59,341 nucleotides of DNA from Cyanobacteria bacterium RUI128 (GCA_024695725.1 JAILHQ010000100.1:1-59341); one strand, 5' to 3'; counted from the first letter of the stretch, positions 28,756 through 37,910 are shown. The notes: a model not told the origin generated them from the letters alone. Program-made: numbers and translations.

Positions 28756-29128
28756 CAAATAATATTTTTAATTTGCTAAAGAAAAAGGGTATGACCTTAT
28801 TTCTTTCATTGGACCATAAGAAATAAAATCACTTTTGAAAAACTTTGCACAGAAAAAAATCAAAGTGAATATTAGAAATTTTTTAAAATTAAGTACACCA
28901 CTTCTCAATGGCAGATATAATTTCTGTTTCATGCAGGCACATTTGTGCAAATTCGGCATAGTTGGGTTCGGCGGATTTTGCGTAGAGTGACGGCAAACGT
29001 AAGCGGAAATGAGTTGCAAAGCAACTCCTGCTTCCGCAAGTGAGCCTAACTCGAAGTAGCACGGAACAAAACGAACGACAATTTTGCGCAAGCAAAATAA
29101 AGTGAGTGACTGTGGAGTGTGAAGCAAT
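28756..29128. repeat. Non-coding gap with palindromic module B
   Basis: No supported gene. TAGCAAAT/ATTTGCTA flanks the DUF262 stop. From about 28963 to 29135 a second palindromic module resembles module A in plan but not in sequence: it starts TTGGGTTCGGCGGATTTTGCG, contains nested stems GCGGAA...TTCCGC around GTTGC-AAA-GCAAC and ATTTTGC-GCAA-GCAAAAT, and ends GCAATAATCC directly before the second direct repeat. Confidence 0.6.
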
Positions 29129-29157
29129 AATCCAAGACAATCCCATCTAGCGCCCCA
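29129..29157 (+). repeat. Direct repeat 2, tRNA-His 3' end (att-like)
   Basis: Identical to 24292-24320. It closes a 4.8-kb unit holding only the DUF262 pair. No integrase lies inside the unit. Confidence 0.8.
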
Positions 29158-29174
29158 TTACAATAAAAATTACA

Positions 29175-29206
29175 ATAAGAGTTGCAATAAAAATTGTAAC
29201 TCTTAT
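29175..29206 (-). terminator. Probable terminator of the nuclease-MBL gene
   Basis: ATAAGAGTT and AACTCTTAT form a 9-bp stem extended by GCAA/TTGT with a short A/T loop. It lies 24 nt past the stop on the minus strand, followed by a T-rich but interrupted tail. Confidence 0.5.
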
Positions 29207-29229
29207 ATTTTAGAATTTTGTCCAATTAA

Positions 29230-31356
29230 TTATATTTCAAACGTTTCGTTGTCGTTATGGCGTTCGACATTATCAAATAAATTCTTAAATTTTTCAGGGA
29301 AAAATGTATGTATTGGAACAAGTGTATCTGCATGTATTGCTTTTGCAAACCGTTGCAGAGTTGGAATATCCGCATGTCCAGATGTGTGAATATCTACCAT
29401 TTTCATATCTTTTTCTTTTGCCAGTTCTATATAATTATTGTATAACTCTTTATATCCTTTCCACATTGAATAAATAAAGATTGCATCTTTGTTGAATAAT
29501 GAACTATCTTTTAATTTGCTAAAAATCTTCCCGCAAAGAAGAATAACGTATTTGTCCGGATTCTTTTCTATCATCTCTTTTGTAACGTGGTGATGCTTAT
29601 TAGTATTTTGCTCGAACTTTTTAACATCCATTTTTATAAAACTTGGTAAATGATTATCATTAATTACCATTGTAATCCTGCCTGTATATGAACTCATAAC
29701 AAGGATTCTGCCACTTTCTTTGCAACTATTATATATTGTCTCTAATCGATCGATATTTTGGGATGAAGTCTGAACAAAACAAACTCCTTTTGTTTGTTTA
29801 AATTCTTTTGTGAATTTATCTTGAAGTGATTTTTCTGTTGGATATTTTTTTGATTGATCCCTCCCGAGACAGGAACCTTCCATCAGTAACAAATCAATAT
29901 CCCTTGGTGCATTTTTTACAAAGTCTTCAAAGAGTTTGGATTTTCTTCCGTGTGCCCTGAAATCTCCGCTGTAAAACAGGCGTTTTCCATCTGATTCTAT
30001 AAGGAAAGCGTATGAACCACAAGCGGAGTGATCAACCATATAAGGTGTTATCTTAAAAGAACCGATTGAAAACGGTCTGTCTTTTTCTATTATGTGCTGA
30101 TTATCAAAAGTGAATGCTCCGCGTATATGGTTATCAACGCAGACTTGCATTATATCAGAGGTCTGTTTGCTCATATAAATAGGGATGGTTTTGTCAATAT
30201 GATTCCCCAGCCCGTAATGATCCTGATGAGGGTGTGAAATCAAAATACCAAGCAAGTCATCAGTCTTTTTCTTTAAACCTTTAATCTTTGGAAGTAAATC
30301 CTCCGTGTTTTCTTCTGCATCGAGAGGAAGTCCCAAATCAATAACAAGTCGTTCCCCTGCGGAGTTTGTTAACTCGACAGCAGATCCTCCAATCTCTTTT
30401 GCTCCTCGTTTAATACATACTTTAAGAGTTTTTTTTTCAAAATATTTCAAAACTTTGCTCATGGGTATCATGAACCCGTCATATAATCCGTAGCCCATAA
30501 GCGACGAGGTTGCAAACAGTGTTTTAAAAGGAATTTTACATTTTGAATCTGATTTGTTTATTTTTTCTATTTCTTTCCTCAATTGTGTGGATCTCGGGTT
30601 ATAGTCAATCATAACGTAAATTAATTCAGGTTTGGTAAGCGATAAAGTCGGGGTTGGAAAATCTACCTTCCATAATCCGAGTTCTTTTAACTGTTTTATC
30701 ATTTCCTCTAAATCGCGGCAAAACGTATCTTGTAGTTTGTTTTCTTCCAAATCGTTCAGGAATCTCACTGACGACTCATAATGATCTGCTACTCCAGAAT
30801 CATTGGCGACAGCATCTGTACCAGCTTTAATCTCTATGAATGCGATTTGCAACCCTTCAGGGTTTCTGTGTTTATTTTGCGGCCAATGTACTGCCAATGC
30901 ATCAAATCTGCCTGAGCCATTTTGCCCGTACTCAATATCTATCATAAAGTAGTCGGTCTGGCTACAGAGTGCGCTATAATTATTTTCAGTAACAAGAGCC
31001 TGCTGAACCGCTTTTTCAAGTTGCTCGCCTTTCTTTTTGTAATTGTCTATACATACTTTTGCATCTTTGAAATATTCTACCCAGTTACCAATCCAAATGT
31101 CGTCGTTCGGATTTAACGGCTTATCACAGTCTTCGCTGTATTTTTTATCAAATTCGTAAGGAGGAGTACCTTCTCGCTTAGTTTGCTTAATCTTTAATAT
31201 TCGCCTGCTCTTATAATAAATACAGACATAATCCCCGCGCAGACACAAGATTAAATTATTATCATCCCTGACAATATTTACGATTTCTGCATATTTTCCG
31301 CCATCTTTGAATTCCTTTAAAAACTCCGGGTCTAATGCTCTTTTTCTTAGCTTCAT
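29230..31356 (-). CDS. PD-(D/E)XK-like nuclease domain fused to a beta-CASP metallo-beta-lactamase (RNase J-like)
   Basis: 708 residues. Residues 1-110 are unassigned. RFDALAVH (Asp152) followed by IAFIEIKAG (Glu175, Lys177) fits the D-ExK core of restriction-type nucleases. From about residue 310 comes a metallo-beta-lactamase fold: SHPHQDH (His375, His377, Asp379, His380), HSACG (His443), SGDFRAHG (Asp465), HTSGHAD (His657, His661) and PIHTF (His683), an order typical of RNase J and other beta-CASP nucleases. A dual nuclease is inferred. It borders the DUF262 unit and may be part of a defence island. Confidence 0.75.
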   Translation of the reverse strand: MKLRKRALDPEFLKEFKDGGKYAEIVNIVRDDNNLILCLRGDYVCIYYKSRRILKIKQTKREGTPPYEFDKKYSEDCDKPLNPNDDIWIGNWVEYFKDAKVCIDNYKKKGEQLEKAVQQALVTENNYSALCSQTDYFMIDIEYGQNGSGRFDALAVHWPQNKHRNPEGLQIAFIEIKAGTDAVANDSGVADHYESSVRFLNDLEENKLQDTFCRDLEEMIKQLKELGLWKVDFPTPTLSLTKPELIYVMIDYNPRSTQLRKEIEKINKSDSKCKIPFKTLFATSSLMGYGLYDGFMIPMSKVLKYFEKKTLKVCIKRGAKEIGGSAVELTNSAGERLVIDLGLPLDAEENTEDLLPKIKGLKKKTDDLLGILISHPHQDHYGLGNHIDKTIPIYMSKQTSDIMQVCVDNHIRGAFTFDNQHIIEKDRPFSIGSFKITPYMVDHSACGSYAFLIESDGKRLFYSGDFRAHGRKSKLFEDFVKNAPRDIDLLLMEGSCLGRDQSKKYPTEKSLQDKFTKEFKQTKGVCFVQTSSQNIDRLETIYNSCKESGRILVMSSYTGRITMVINDNHLPSFIKMDVKKFEQNTNKHHHVTKEMIEKNPDKYVILLCGKIFSKLKDSSLFNKDAIFIYSMWKGYKELYNNYIELAKEKDMKMVDIHTSGHADIPTLQRFAKAIHADTLVPIHTFFPEKFKNLFDNVERHNDNETFEI

Positions 31357-31732
31357 ATATTACTCCTAAACAGATTTAGTTATTCTTACTCTAATTTATT
31401 TATACATTAAAATCAGACATTTTTGCTCAAATTTTTAATTATTATACTATAATCCGTTTTTGACGTGTATCCTTTTTATAATGTTATTACAATCAGTAAA
31501 AAAGGAACAAATAAATGAATAATTATTTTAGCGAAAAATATTGCAAAAAAATTTATGATTTACGCCTCCTTCGATTAATAAAACTTTACAATAAGTGATA
31601 GACTTCGCCATGATTTCAGTAAGAAACAATTTTAATAATATCTTTTTGTACTTTTGTCATAATTTTTATCCTTTTGTCTCAATTATAAAAAACTCAACAT
31701 GCCTTGCAACTCTTTTATGCTATCATTAGAAC
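31357..31732. other. Non-coding gap
   Basis: AT-rich, between divergent genes. A 27-codon frame at 31515-31598 follows AAAGGA but is too short and unconserved to call; it could be a remnant. TATAAT (about 31475) and TATGCTAT (about 31718) are possible -10 boxes. Nothing else stands out. Confidence 0.5.
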
Positions 31733-32305
31733 ATGGTAGATATTGATTTAGATGAATTTCGCAAAATAATGGCAACGGGAAATATCGTTGAAGATGAAAT
31801 GCTTAAGACTTTCAATATATTAAGTCAGGAAGCATTAAAGATTACAATGGAAATAAACAACAAGTACCACACCCCGGAAGAAATTGTTGAATTGTTTTCG
31901 ACTCTTACTGGCAGAAAGGTCGATAAATCCTTCAGGCTTTTTCCTCCTTTCCATACCGATTGCGGAAAAAATATTAAAGTCGGGGAAAATGTTTTTATAA
32001 ACGCCTGTTGTAAATTCCAAGACCAAGGCGGGATTGAAATCGGAAATGGTGTTTTAATAGGGCATAACGTAACACTTGCAACATTAAACCATGATGAAAG
32101 ACCAAGCCACCGCCAAAATATTTACCCCAAACCTATCAAAATCGGCAATAATGTTTGGATAGGTTCTAACGCAACAATTTTACAGGGTGTAACAATAGGT
32201 GATGGTGCAATAATTGGAGCAAATGCAGTCGTTACAAAAGATGTCCCTAAAAATACGGTAGTCGCAGGTGTGCCTGCAAAAATCATTAGAAAAATAAAAG
32301 GATAA
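31733..32305 (+). CDS. Left-handed beta-helix sugar O-acetyltransferase (LacA/Maa type)
   Basis: 190 residues. Acetyl-CoA-dependent O-acetyltransferase of the hexapeptide family. Hexapeptide turns start near residue 75 ([40 protein letters not shown] with the catalytic-type His) and end in [28 protein letters not shown], the standard LacA/Maa/NodL tail. Likely substrates are small sugars or glycosides; not determinable here. The hydrolase at 32312 follows after 6 nt. Confidence 0.9.
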   Translation: MVDIDLDEFRKIMATGNIVEDEMLKTFNILSQEALKITMEINNKYHTPEEIVELFSTLTGRKVDKSFRLFPPFHTDCGKNIKVGENVFINACCKFQDQGGIEIGNGVLIGHNVTLATLNHDERPSHRQNIYPKPIKIGNNVWIGSNATILQGVTIGDGAIIGANAVVTKDVPKNTVVAGVPAKIIRKIKG

Positions 32306-32311
32306 TAAAGA

Positions 32312-33202
32312 ATGAACATAATTAAAGCAATCACAAAAAGAGGGTTAGAGCTTAAAGGTGCAATATATGGTGATAATTCAAATGATACCGTTTTGATTAT
32401 GATGACAGGGATTTCATCTAATGTTTTTCAAAATGATTTACTTGATGCAACAGGAAAACTTTTAAGTCAAAACGAAATAACAACAATAATAGGACATGCA
32501 AGTGATTCGTTCTCTTGTTTTTCATTTACAGACCATTCCACAGGAAGGCCAAGATTTACAGGAACTTTTGAGGCTGATTTCGATATGGTTTATGAAGATG
32601 TTGAAACCTGGGTTTTGAAAGCAAAAGAGATGGGGTTCAAAAGAATAATTCTCGGTGGACACTCGCTCGGCTCAAATAAGATTATAAATTATCTCGGGAA
32701 TACAAAGGATGATTATATAGATTATTATATCGTTTCTGCTCCTATTGATATTATGTATTGGAAAACAGTTATGCCAAATGTGGAAGAAAGTATTTCTATG
32801 GCTCAGAGTTGGGTTAAAACAGGAAGAGGGGATGATATTCTTCCAATGTTATTCGGTGGGTTTTCGCCAATGACGGCAAACACTGTTCTTGGATTTTTTA
32901 ATGCCAAGAACCTTAAAAACTGCCCTGTTTTGAGTGGGGAGGGTGAAACAAATTCTCTATATAATATTAAACCAAACGGAACATTTATTATCGGTTCCAA
33001 AGACTCAGTCACAGGTGATAGCCCGAAAGAGTTTATGGAGCAGTTGAACAAATGGACTAAACGTCCAAATGATAATCAGGTTATAGAGATTGAAGGAGCA
33101 AGTCATATATTCTTTGGCAAACACGACATCTATGCCGAAACTGTACTGAATTGCATACAAAATCATTTCCAAAAAACAAAAGTTTATAGAAAAATAATAT
33201 GA
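32312..33202 (+). CDS. Alpha/beta hydrolase
   Basis: 296 residues, cytoplasmic. GGHSLGS carries the nucleophile Ser in a G-x-S-x-G elbow after strand RIILG. GTFIIGSKDSVTGD supplies an acid-loop candidate and EIEGASHIFFG the catalytic His. The family resembles small esterase/lipase-like proteins that sit with O-acetyltransferases; substrate unknown. Overlaps the next gene by 4 nt (ATGA). Confidence 0.82.
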   Translation: MNIIKAITKRGLELKGAIYGDNSNDTVLIMMTGISSNVFQNDLLDATGKLLSQNEITTIIGHASDSFSCFSFTDHSTGRPRFTGTFEADFDMVYEDVETWVLKAKEMGFKRIILGGHSLGSNKIINYLGNTKDDYIDYYIVSAPIDIMYWKTVMPNVEESISMAQSWVKTGRGDDILPMLFGGFSPMTANTVLGFFNAKNLKNCPVLSGEGETNSLYNIKPNGTFIIGSKDSVTGDSPKEFMEQLNKWTKRPNDNQVIEIEGASHIFFGKHDIYAETVLNCIQNHFQKTKVYRKII

Positions 33203-33429
33203 AAAAGTGCAAAATAACAGTATTAAAAACCACATTTGATAAAGAACTTGCGGATGAATACGGTGTCGAAGGTCTTGGTGCTTGTCCTTTTCTTAAAGTC
33301 GGACAGACATTTTATGCCGATTGGGAATGCCCTGAAGGTTTTTGCAACGAGGCTTGGAAAGCAATTTATTATAAAATTATCAAACGTGTACGGCTACGTA
33401 TTTCTTATTTCTTCCTCCGCAGATCTTAA
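33199..33429 (+). pseudogene. TIGR04076-family protein with lost C-terminus
   Basis: 76 codons. CKITVLKTTFDKELADEY, CPFLKVGQTF and CPEGFCNEAW match the small TIGR04076 family through roughly residue 55. After that the family normally continues through a Gly-rich turn to a conserved ending with RPVIFKLERI-type residues; here it ends in KRVRLRISYFFLRRS, which reads through the antisense of the next gene's 3' end. I infer a 3' truncation. Family function is unknown. It may still make a shortened protein. Confidence 0.6.
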
Positions 33430-33951
33430 AATGCTTTCGACATCAGAACCTATAACATCAAGATTTTCAGCTTTTATACAAGAAACATCTTTTATACCGT
33501 AGAAATTATTACACAGAGATTTTATATAGCCTAGACCGTATTCATCATTGAAAATTTTACCGCCGGAAGTTGTTATATAGTACAATTTTTTTGCTTTACA
33601 TAACCCGTATGGAATCCCATCAGCCGAGTATTCAAAGGTTAAACCTATAATATTTATGGCTTCAATATAACACTTTAAAGAGGCAGGGAATGACAAATCC
33701 CAAAATGGTGCAGCTATTACAATAGTATCTGCCATGGCAAAATCTTTTGCATAATTAAAAATCGGGTTATCAAAATTTTTTGATTCTGCCAGTTTAGTCC
33801 TTAAATCAAGAGTTTTATTATCTAAAGGAAGAATTTTTTCTTTTTCCAGATTTATTTCTTTTATTTCATCATGAAATTTTTTTAGCAAACACTCTGCTAA
33901 CCGTTTTGTCCTTGACTCTTTTCTGACACAAGCATTGATAAATAATATCAT
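33394..33951 (-). CDS. Flavodoxin-fold NAD(P)H oxidoreductase (AzoR-like)
   Basis: 185 residues. INACVRKESRTKRLAE is the FMN-phosphate loop of the flavodoxin-like quinone reductase/azoreductase family, ADTIVIAAPFWDLSFPASLKCYIEAI the strongly conserved second motif and YYITTSGGKI the third. Reduces quinones or azo compounds with NAD(P)H in the cytoplasm. Slightly short (family about 200). A GAAGGA ribosome site is present. Its 3' end overlaps the convergent TIGR04076 remnant by 36 nt. Confidence 0.85.
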   Translation of the reverse strand: MILFINACVRKESRTKRLAECLLKKFHDEIKEINLEKEKILPLDNKTLDLRTKLAESKNFDNPIFNYAKDFAMADTIVIAAPFWDLSFPASLKCYIEAINIIGLTFEYSADGIPYGLCKAKKLYYITTSGGKIFNDEYGLGYIKSLCNNFYGIKDVSCIKAENLDVIGSDVESILRSAEEEIRNT

Positions 33952-34032
33952 AATTCCTTCTCTTTTATAAACTATTTAAACATTATTATCTTAATGATAG
34001 CACAAATTTCACACATAAATTTCGGTTATTAT

Positions 34033-34049
34033 TATACATATTGTCAGGC
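34033..34049. repeat. Perfect palindrome GTCAGGCA-A-TGCCTGAC
   Basis: Intergenic, followed by CTACC. The right half (CCTGACCTA) recurs at 12208 and 24372 after TA instead of TG, suggesting a dispersed small repeat. Confidence 0.5.
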
Positions 34050-34136
34050 AATGCCTGACCTACCACCTATTCTACTCATTACAACAAAACCTTTTTGTGT
34101 TATTATGAAGACTGGGAGTTTTATATATAAATAAAA

Positions 34137-34919
34137 ATGAAAAAATACACTAAGAAATATAATGTAATCCTTGATAATATGGATTTATTTGAATACAGAC
34201 TAAGACCGATTTCAGCGATAATGTACCTTCAGGACGCTTTTGCAAGATATACGGCAACTAAAAAAATGGCAGCGTATGATCTTTTTTCTAAAAATCAGTA
34301 CTGGGTTGTTGCGGAAATCAATATGGATTTTCCCGAGCCATTACCTTTTTGGTCTGAAGAAATTGAGATAAATGTCTGGTTTTCAGAAATATCAAAATTA
34401 AAAATCTATATAGATTATGAATTAACACATAAAAATAAACCGTTTGCCAAAGGTAATGCACTATGGTTTTTACTTAGCAGAGAGAGTCAAAGACCTGTAA
34501 AAGCAGATGAGGTTGCAGAAAAATTTGAAGTATGCAAGGAACTTACATTAGGCGAACACAAAAAATTTGTATTACCTCCATCAACAGAATTTTATTCAAA
34601 AATCGAGCATACAAACAATTTATCGGATATAGACTTCAACAGTCACGTCAATAACAAAAGCTATATAAATCTTGCTGAAATGACTGTTCCGGAAGAATTC
34701 CGAAAAACGCATAAATTGAGAAGTCTGAACATAAGATTCAATAAAGAAACTTTCCTCGGAGACACTCTGATTTGCACTGCTAACAAAACAGAAAACCCGA
34801 ATCAATTTACCCACACAATAGAAAAAGACGGTGTTTCTGTCTGCGACATTTTAACGGTTTGGGGAGAAAGAAACAGCACAGACAATATTATTGATTGTAA
34901 TTTAGATGTAAAGGGGTAA
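34137..34919 (+). CDS. Acyl-ACP thioesterase
   Basis: 260 residues, double hotdog fold of the FatA/FatB-like family. Releases fatty acids from acyl carrier protein. The first half has the substrate-loop region YWVVAEINMDFPEP, the second DIDFNSHVNNKSYINLA with the Asn-x-His-(V)-Asn catalytic core. Lacks a signal peptide, as expected in bacteria. Its stop codon TAA lies within a GGGGTAAAT repeat, which may have trimmed or fixed the C-terminus. Confidence 0.88.
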   Translation: MKKYTKKYNVILDNMDLFEYRLRPISAIMYLQDAFARYTATKKMAAYDLFSKNQYWVVAEINMDFPEPLPFWSEEIEINVWFSEISKLKIYIDYELTHKNKPFAKGNALWFLLSRESQRPVKADEVAEKFEVCKELTLGEHKKFVLPPSTEFYSKIEHTNNLSDIDFNSHVNNKSYINLAEMTVPEEFRKTHKLRSLNIRFNKETFLGDTLICTANKTENPNQFTHTIEKDGVSVCDILTVWGERNSTDNIIDCNLDVKG

Positions 34920-35004
34920 ATAGTCTGTGGGGTAAATATATAATTTTTCAGAGTTCAAAAATTTACGCCCTACGCACTATATTTATGTTATAATACTTCA
35001 CGTT

Positions 35005-35265
35005 ATGAAAATTTCTGAAATTCAAACATATCATAGTTTGCAGTTTGCGGGGAATAATACCGCAAAAGTTGAAGGAGTTGTTTTTAAAGGAACACCTAAA
35101 AATGCAGATTTATTTGTCAAAGATAAAAAAAATCTTTCGATTCCGTATGAAATCAGATCAAAGATTGAAAAACAAATAAGAAAATTTCAAAGAAAACAAA
35201 CTTATGACAAATTTAATGCTTTGCAAAAAGAAAAAGATATAAAATATAAAGGAACACTTGGCTAG
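35005..35265 (+). CDS. Small hypothetical protein with F-x-G motifs
   Basis: 86 residues, basic. The N-terminus has LQFAGN (near residue 12) and VVFKGT (near 26), the short tag found in other hypotheticals here, followed by a Lys-rich helix. No domain recognised. TATAAT at about 34990 is a good -10 box, but the ribosome site is weak. Confidence 0.55.
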   Translation: MKISEIQTYHSLQFAGNNTAKVEGVVFKGTPKNADLFVKDKKNLSIPYEIRSKIEKQIRKFQRKQTYDKFNALQKEKDIKYKGTLG

Positions 35266-35306
35266 CAAACAGGTTAGGGTTTATGAATCTATTTGTTAAC
35301 GCATTT

Positions 35307-36155
35307 TTATTGGTTAATATATTCCCTTATCTCATCTAATCTTTGCCCGACATCAGAGATGCCTAAATCGTACATTCTTTGCAGTTTTTTTCTGTCTTTT
35401 TCTACTCGTTTCATTTTGACTAACTCAGAGGGACGCAGAACAATAATCTTGTTTTCAGCCTCATATTTTTCTATCAAATCCATTGTATCGTTATATTCTT
35501 TGTAATAATTTTTTGCTGTTTCAACCAGTCTTGGATATTTACCGTAAACAATTTTATAAGGAAGATACGACTTTTTCTTTCTGTATCCTAAGGGCCTTGT
35601 TAAAATAACAATAATTTTTTCGTAGTTTGATTCGATTACTTTTTTAAAAGGTACGGCATCACTCATTGCACCATCTAAGTATAAATTTCCGTTTACTTCG
35701 ACAGGTTTTGATACAAAAGGCATAGAACCAGATGCTCTGAAATATTCTAAGTCTTTGTCAGCATCATCAATTTTTATATATTCAGGACACCCCGTCTGCA
35801 TATTAGTTACAACAGCGTAAAACTCAACAGGGTGATTTTTGTACGTTTCAAAATCAAGCCGGTCTAATTCATAGACAAGTTTTCTGAAACAAAAATCTCT
35901 GTTCATCACATCACCTGTGGTAATGAGGGAATATAATCCCATATAATTTTTTTCGTGTGCATATTTCAGATTGTATCTCAGGGCACGCCCTATCTGACGA
36001 GATTTGTAGTTCAGTCCGAACAAGGCACCTGCTGACACACCATATATGACATCGACATTTATATCCTTCTGCATAAAAACATCAAGAACGGCTGCCGAAT
36101 ACAAGCCTCTCATTGCTCCGCCTTCCAGTATTAATGCTGTTTTGTGCTTTGTCAT
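35307..36155 (-). CDS. Patatin-like phospholipase
   Basis: 282 residues from the ATG at 36155, which has AGGGAA 7 nt upstream; a GTG at 36173 is less likely. Ser-Asp dyad lipid acyl hydrolase. LEGGAMRG is the oxyanion glycine-rich loop, YGVSAGALFG holds the nucleophile Ser and LDGAMSDAVPF the catalytic Asp. Similar in size to RssA/YjjU-type patatins. Acts in the cytoplasm or at the membrane; substrate unknown. Confidence 0.9.
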   Translation of the reverse strand: MTKHKTALILEGGAMRGLYSAAVLDVFMQKDINVDVIYGVSAGALFGLNYKSRQIGRALRYNLKYAHEKNYMGLYSLITTGDVMNRDFCFRKLVYELDRLDFETYKNHPVEFYAVVTNMQTGCPEYIKIDDADKDLEYFRASGSMPFVSKPVEVNGNLYLDGAMSDAVPFKKVIESNYEKIIVILTRPLGYRKKKSYLPYKIVYGKYPRLVETAKNYYKEYNDTMDLIEKYEAENKIIVLRPSELVKMKRVEKDRKKLQRMYDLGISDVGQRLDEIREYINQ

Positions 36156-36311
36156 AATTTTGTTCCCTAACACTTATTTTATAATAAAAAATGTTTCTAT
36201 CATACTTGTTTGCACATGAAGCATGTTTTATGTATCATTAACATAATGTGTATCTTGCACAGTAAGATTATTTAAATCAACAGACTAAATTTTTCAAGGA
36301 GAATAATACCC

Positions 36312-36920
36312 ATGCATATTGATGCAATTAATAACAATTTCAATACAAACAGTAATAATCTCCATTTTGGCAGACTGATAAAAGACAAATCTGTTCGACC
36401 AATAATCAAAAGTATGTCAGAAAGTGACAGGCTTGAATTTAAACAAATTGAAAAACGATTTGCCAAATCAAAGTTTTGGGATGTTAAAATTTCCGGCATC
36501 GGTGACAAGTTTAAAGAATTTAAGTTTAAATTTATAGATAAAAAGAATAAAAATAACGTTATAACCGAAGGTATTCATCCATACAATCAAAAAGATAATA
36601 CTATCAAGTGTTATTCTATTATCTATGGGCCTGAAAATGCAGCATCAAGCAATTTAGAAACATTACAATTAAAATCAGAAAAACGTGCAAAGGAACTTTT
36701 TGATCAACACCATCAAAATAACTTGTACACAAGAAATCTGGGATACAATGTAACCCCGCTTGAAAGCCTTAAAATGAAAGAAATTGAACTCCGTATGCTG
36801 GAAGAATCTTCTCAAATCACTCAAGGAAAACATAAAGTTTCTAAAGTCGATACTAATGTTCATACAAAATCAACAACCGGCAATAATTTTTCAATAGACG
36901 AAAAAATAGTGATAAGTTAG
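36312..36920 (+). CDS. Hypothetical protein with N-terminal LHFGR motif
   Basis: 202 residues, basic and polar. LHFGR at about residue 17-21 after an Asn-rich head is the F-x-G type tag. A region around 60-105 (FKFKFIDKKNKNNV, YSIIYGPENA) could be a small beta domain. No known family. AAGGAG precedes the ATG at 36312 after a 10-nt gap. Confidence 0.55.
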   Translation: MHIDAINNNFNTNSNNLHFGRLIKDKSVRPIIKSMSESDRLEFKQIEKRFAKSKFWDVKISGIGDKFKEFKFKFIDKKNKNNVITEGIHPYNQKDNTIKCYSIIYGPENAASSNLETLQLKSEKRAKELFDQHHQNNLYTRNLGYNVTPLESLKMKEIELRMLEESSQITQGKHKVSKVDTNVHTKSTTGNNFSIDEKIVIS

Positions 36921-36953
36921 TTATCAGCATTCAAAGATATTTAAACAAATATA

Positions 36954-37910
36954 TTATTGATTTAAGAATTTAACGAGCATGTTTTGGAAATCCTTATAGT
37001 ACGGCTTTTCGATAAACACAACGTGCGAACCGCCTTTGATAATTTTCTTAGAGGAACTTTTTGGTAATCGGGCAGATTTTATCAACTTGTAGTTCAGATA
37101 AGGATCTTTATCCCCATGTATAATAAGTGTCGGAGTTTTTAGCAGAGATAAATCAATAAGCTTTTGGGATTTATCAACACAAATATCACATCTCCCGCCG
37201 TTAGGACTTGTATCTTTGTCATAACGCCAACATTTAGAACACCATAACTCAACAACTATCGGATCTGTAATTGTATAGTCAATCTTCCCGATTTTATCAC
37301 GTTGAAAATCTTCTGCTGCGTGCTCCCACGTATTATGATGAAACGGCTCTTTTACATCAAACTTTCCTATTCCGCTAAGGATAGGCGCATACAAAACTAA
37401 TTTATTAAGCCGTTCGGGATGTTTTGAAGCATATTTGCTTGTTGTAACTGTTCCCCAACTCCAACCGAGCAAATCTATTTTATCCTGACCTGTTATCTGA
37501 ATAATTTTTTCGACAGCTGCATTGATATCCTCCGCAGCATAATCGGAATCAGGCAAAAATCCGTCTGTTACAGCCTCAGAACGACCATACCCTGCAATAT
37601 CAAGACTCCATACAGCATAACCCCCTCTTGCCAACGCACGCGCAAGACTGTAATCTTTATAATTAATATCGAATTCCTGAGAAGAATACGTTACACCATG
37701 GATAAGAAGAATATTTTTCTTTGGGTGCATTCCTGATACTTCCATTCGGTCCAGATGGAGCTTTACATTGTTACGCACTAACGGATACTCTCTGTATTCA
37801 TACAAAACAGTATTTGCTGACTTGGCTTTCGCAAATGACACAGACGAAAAATTCAAAATCAGAGTGAACACAACAAGAACTATTCCGAATATTTTTAATA
37901 ATTTTTTCAT
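36954..37910 (-). CDS. Exported alpha/beta hydrolase
   Basis: 318 residues with a signal peptide (1-27). LLIHGVTYSSQEF is the oxyanion His-Gly loop, LLGWSWGT the nucleophile elbow, LIIHGDKDPYLN the acid loop and GGSHVVFIEKP the catalytic His. An unusual CSKCWRYD...GGRCDIC segment (residues ~230-250) carries four cysteines that could form disulfides or bind metal in the lid. Periplasmic or outer surface; substrate unknown. The VanX-like gene lies 30 nt upstream on the same strand. Confidence 0.85.
   Translation of the reverse strand: MKKLLKIFGIVLVVFTLILNFSSVSFAKAKSANTVLYEYREYPLVRNNVKLHLDRMEVSGMHPKKNILLIHGVTYSSQEFDINYKDYSLARALARGGYAVWSLDIAGYGRSEAVTDGFLPDSDYAAEDINAAVEKIIQITGQDKIDLLGWSWGTVTTSKYASKHPERLNKLVLYAPILSGIGKFDVKEPFHHNTWEHAAEDFQRDKIGKIDYTITDPIVVELWCSKCWRYDKDTSPNGGRCDICVDKSQKLIDLSLLKTPTLIIHGDKDPYLNYKLIKSARLPKSSSKKIIKGGSHVVFIEKPYYKDFQNMLVKFLNQ

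Noticed and set aside
28754..28779. TAGCAAAT/ATTTGCTA stem at the end of the second DUF262 gene as a terminator.
   Set aside because: Not followed by a T-run on the plus strand; kept only as an inverted repeat.
31454..31480. TTGACG with a following TATAAT near 31462-31480 as a sigma-70 promoter.
   Set aside because: The spacing is about 11 nt and no dyad accompanies it, so it does not fit either the standard or the shared promoter layout and has no gene in the right place.
31515..31598. 27-codon frame after AAAGGA in the gap before the acetyltransferase.
   Set aside because: Too short, without neighbours in an operon or any recognisable feature; could be chance or a remnant.
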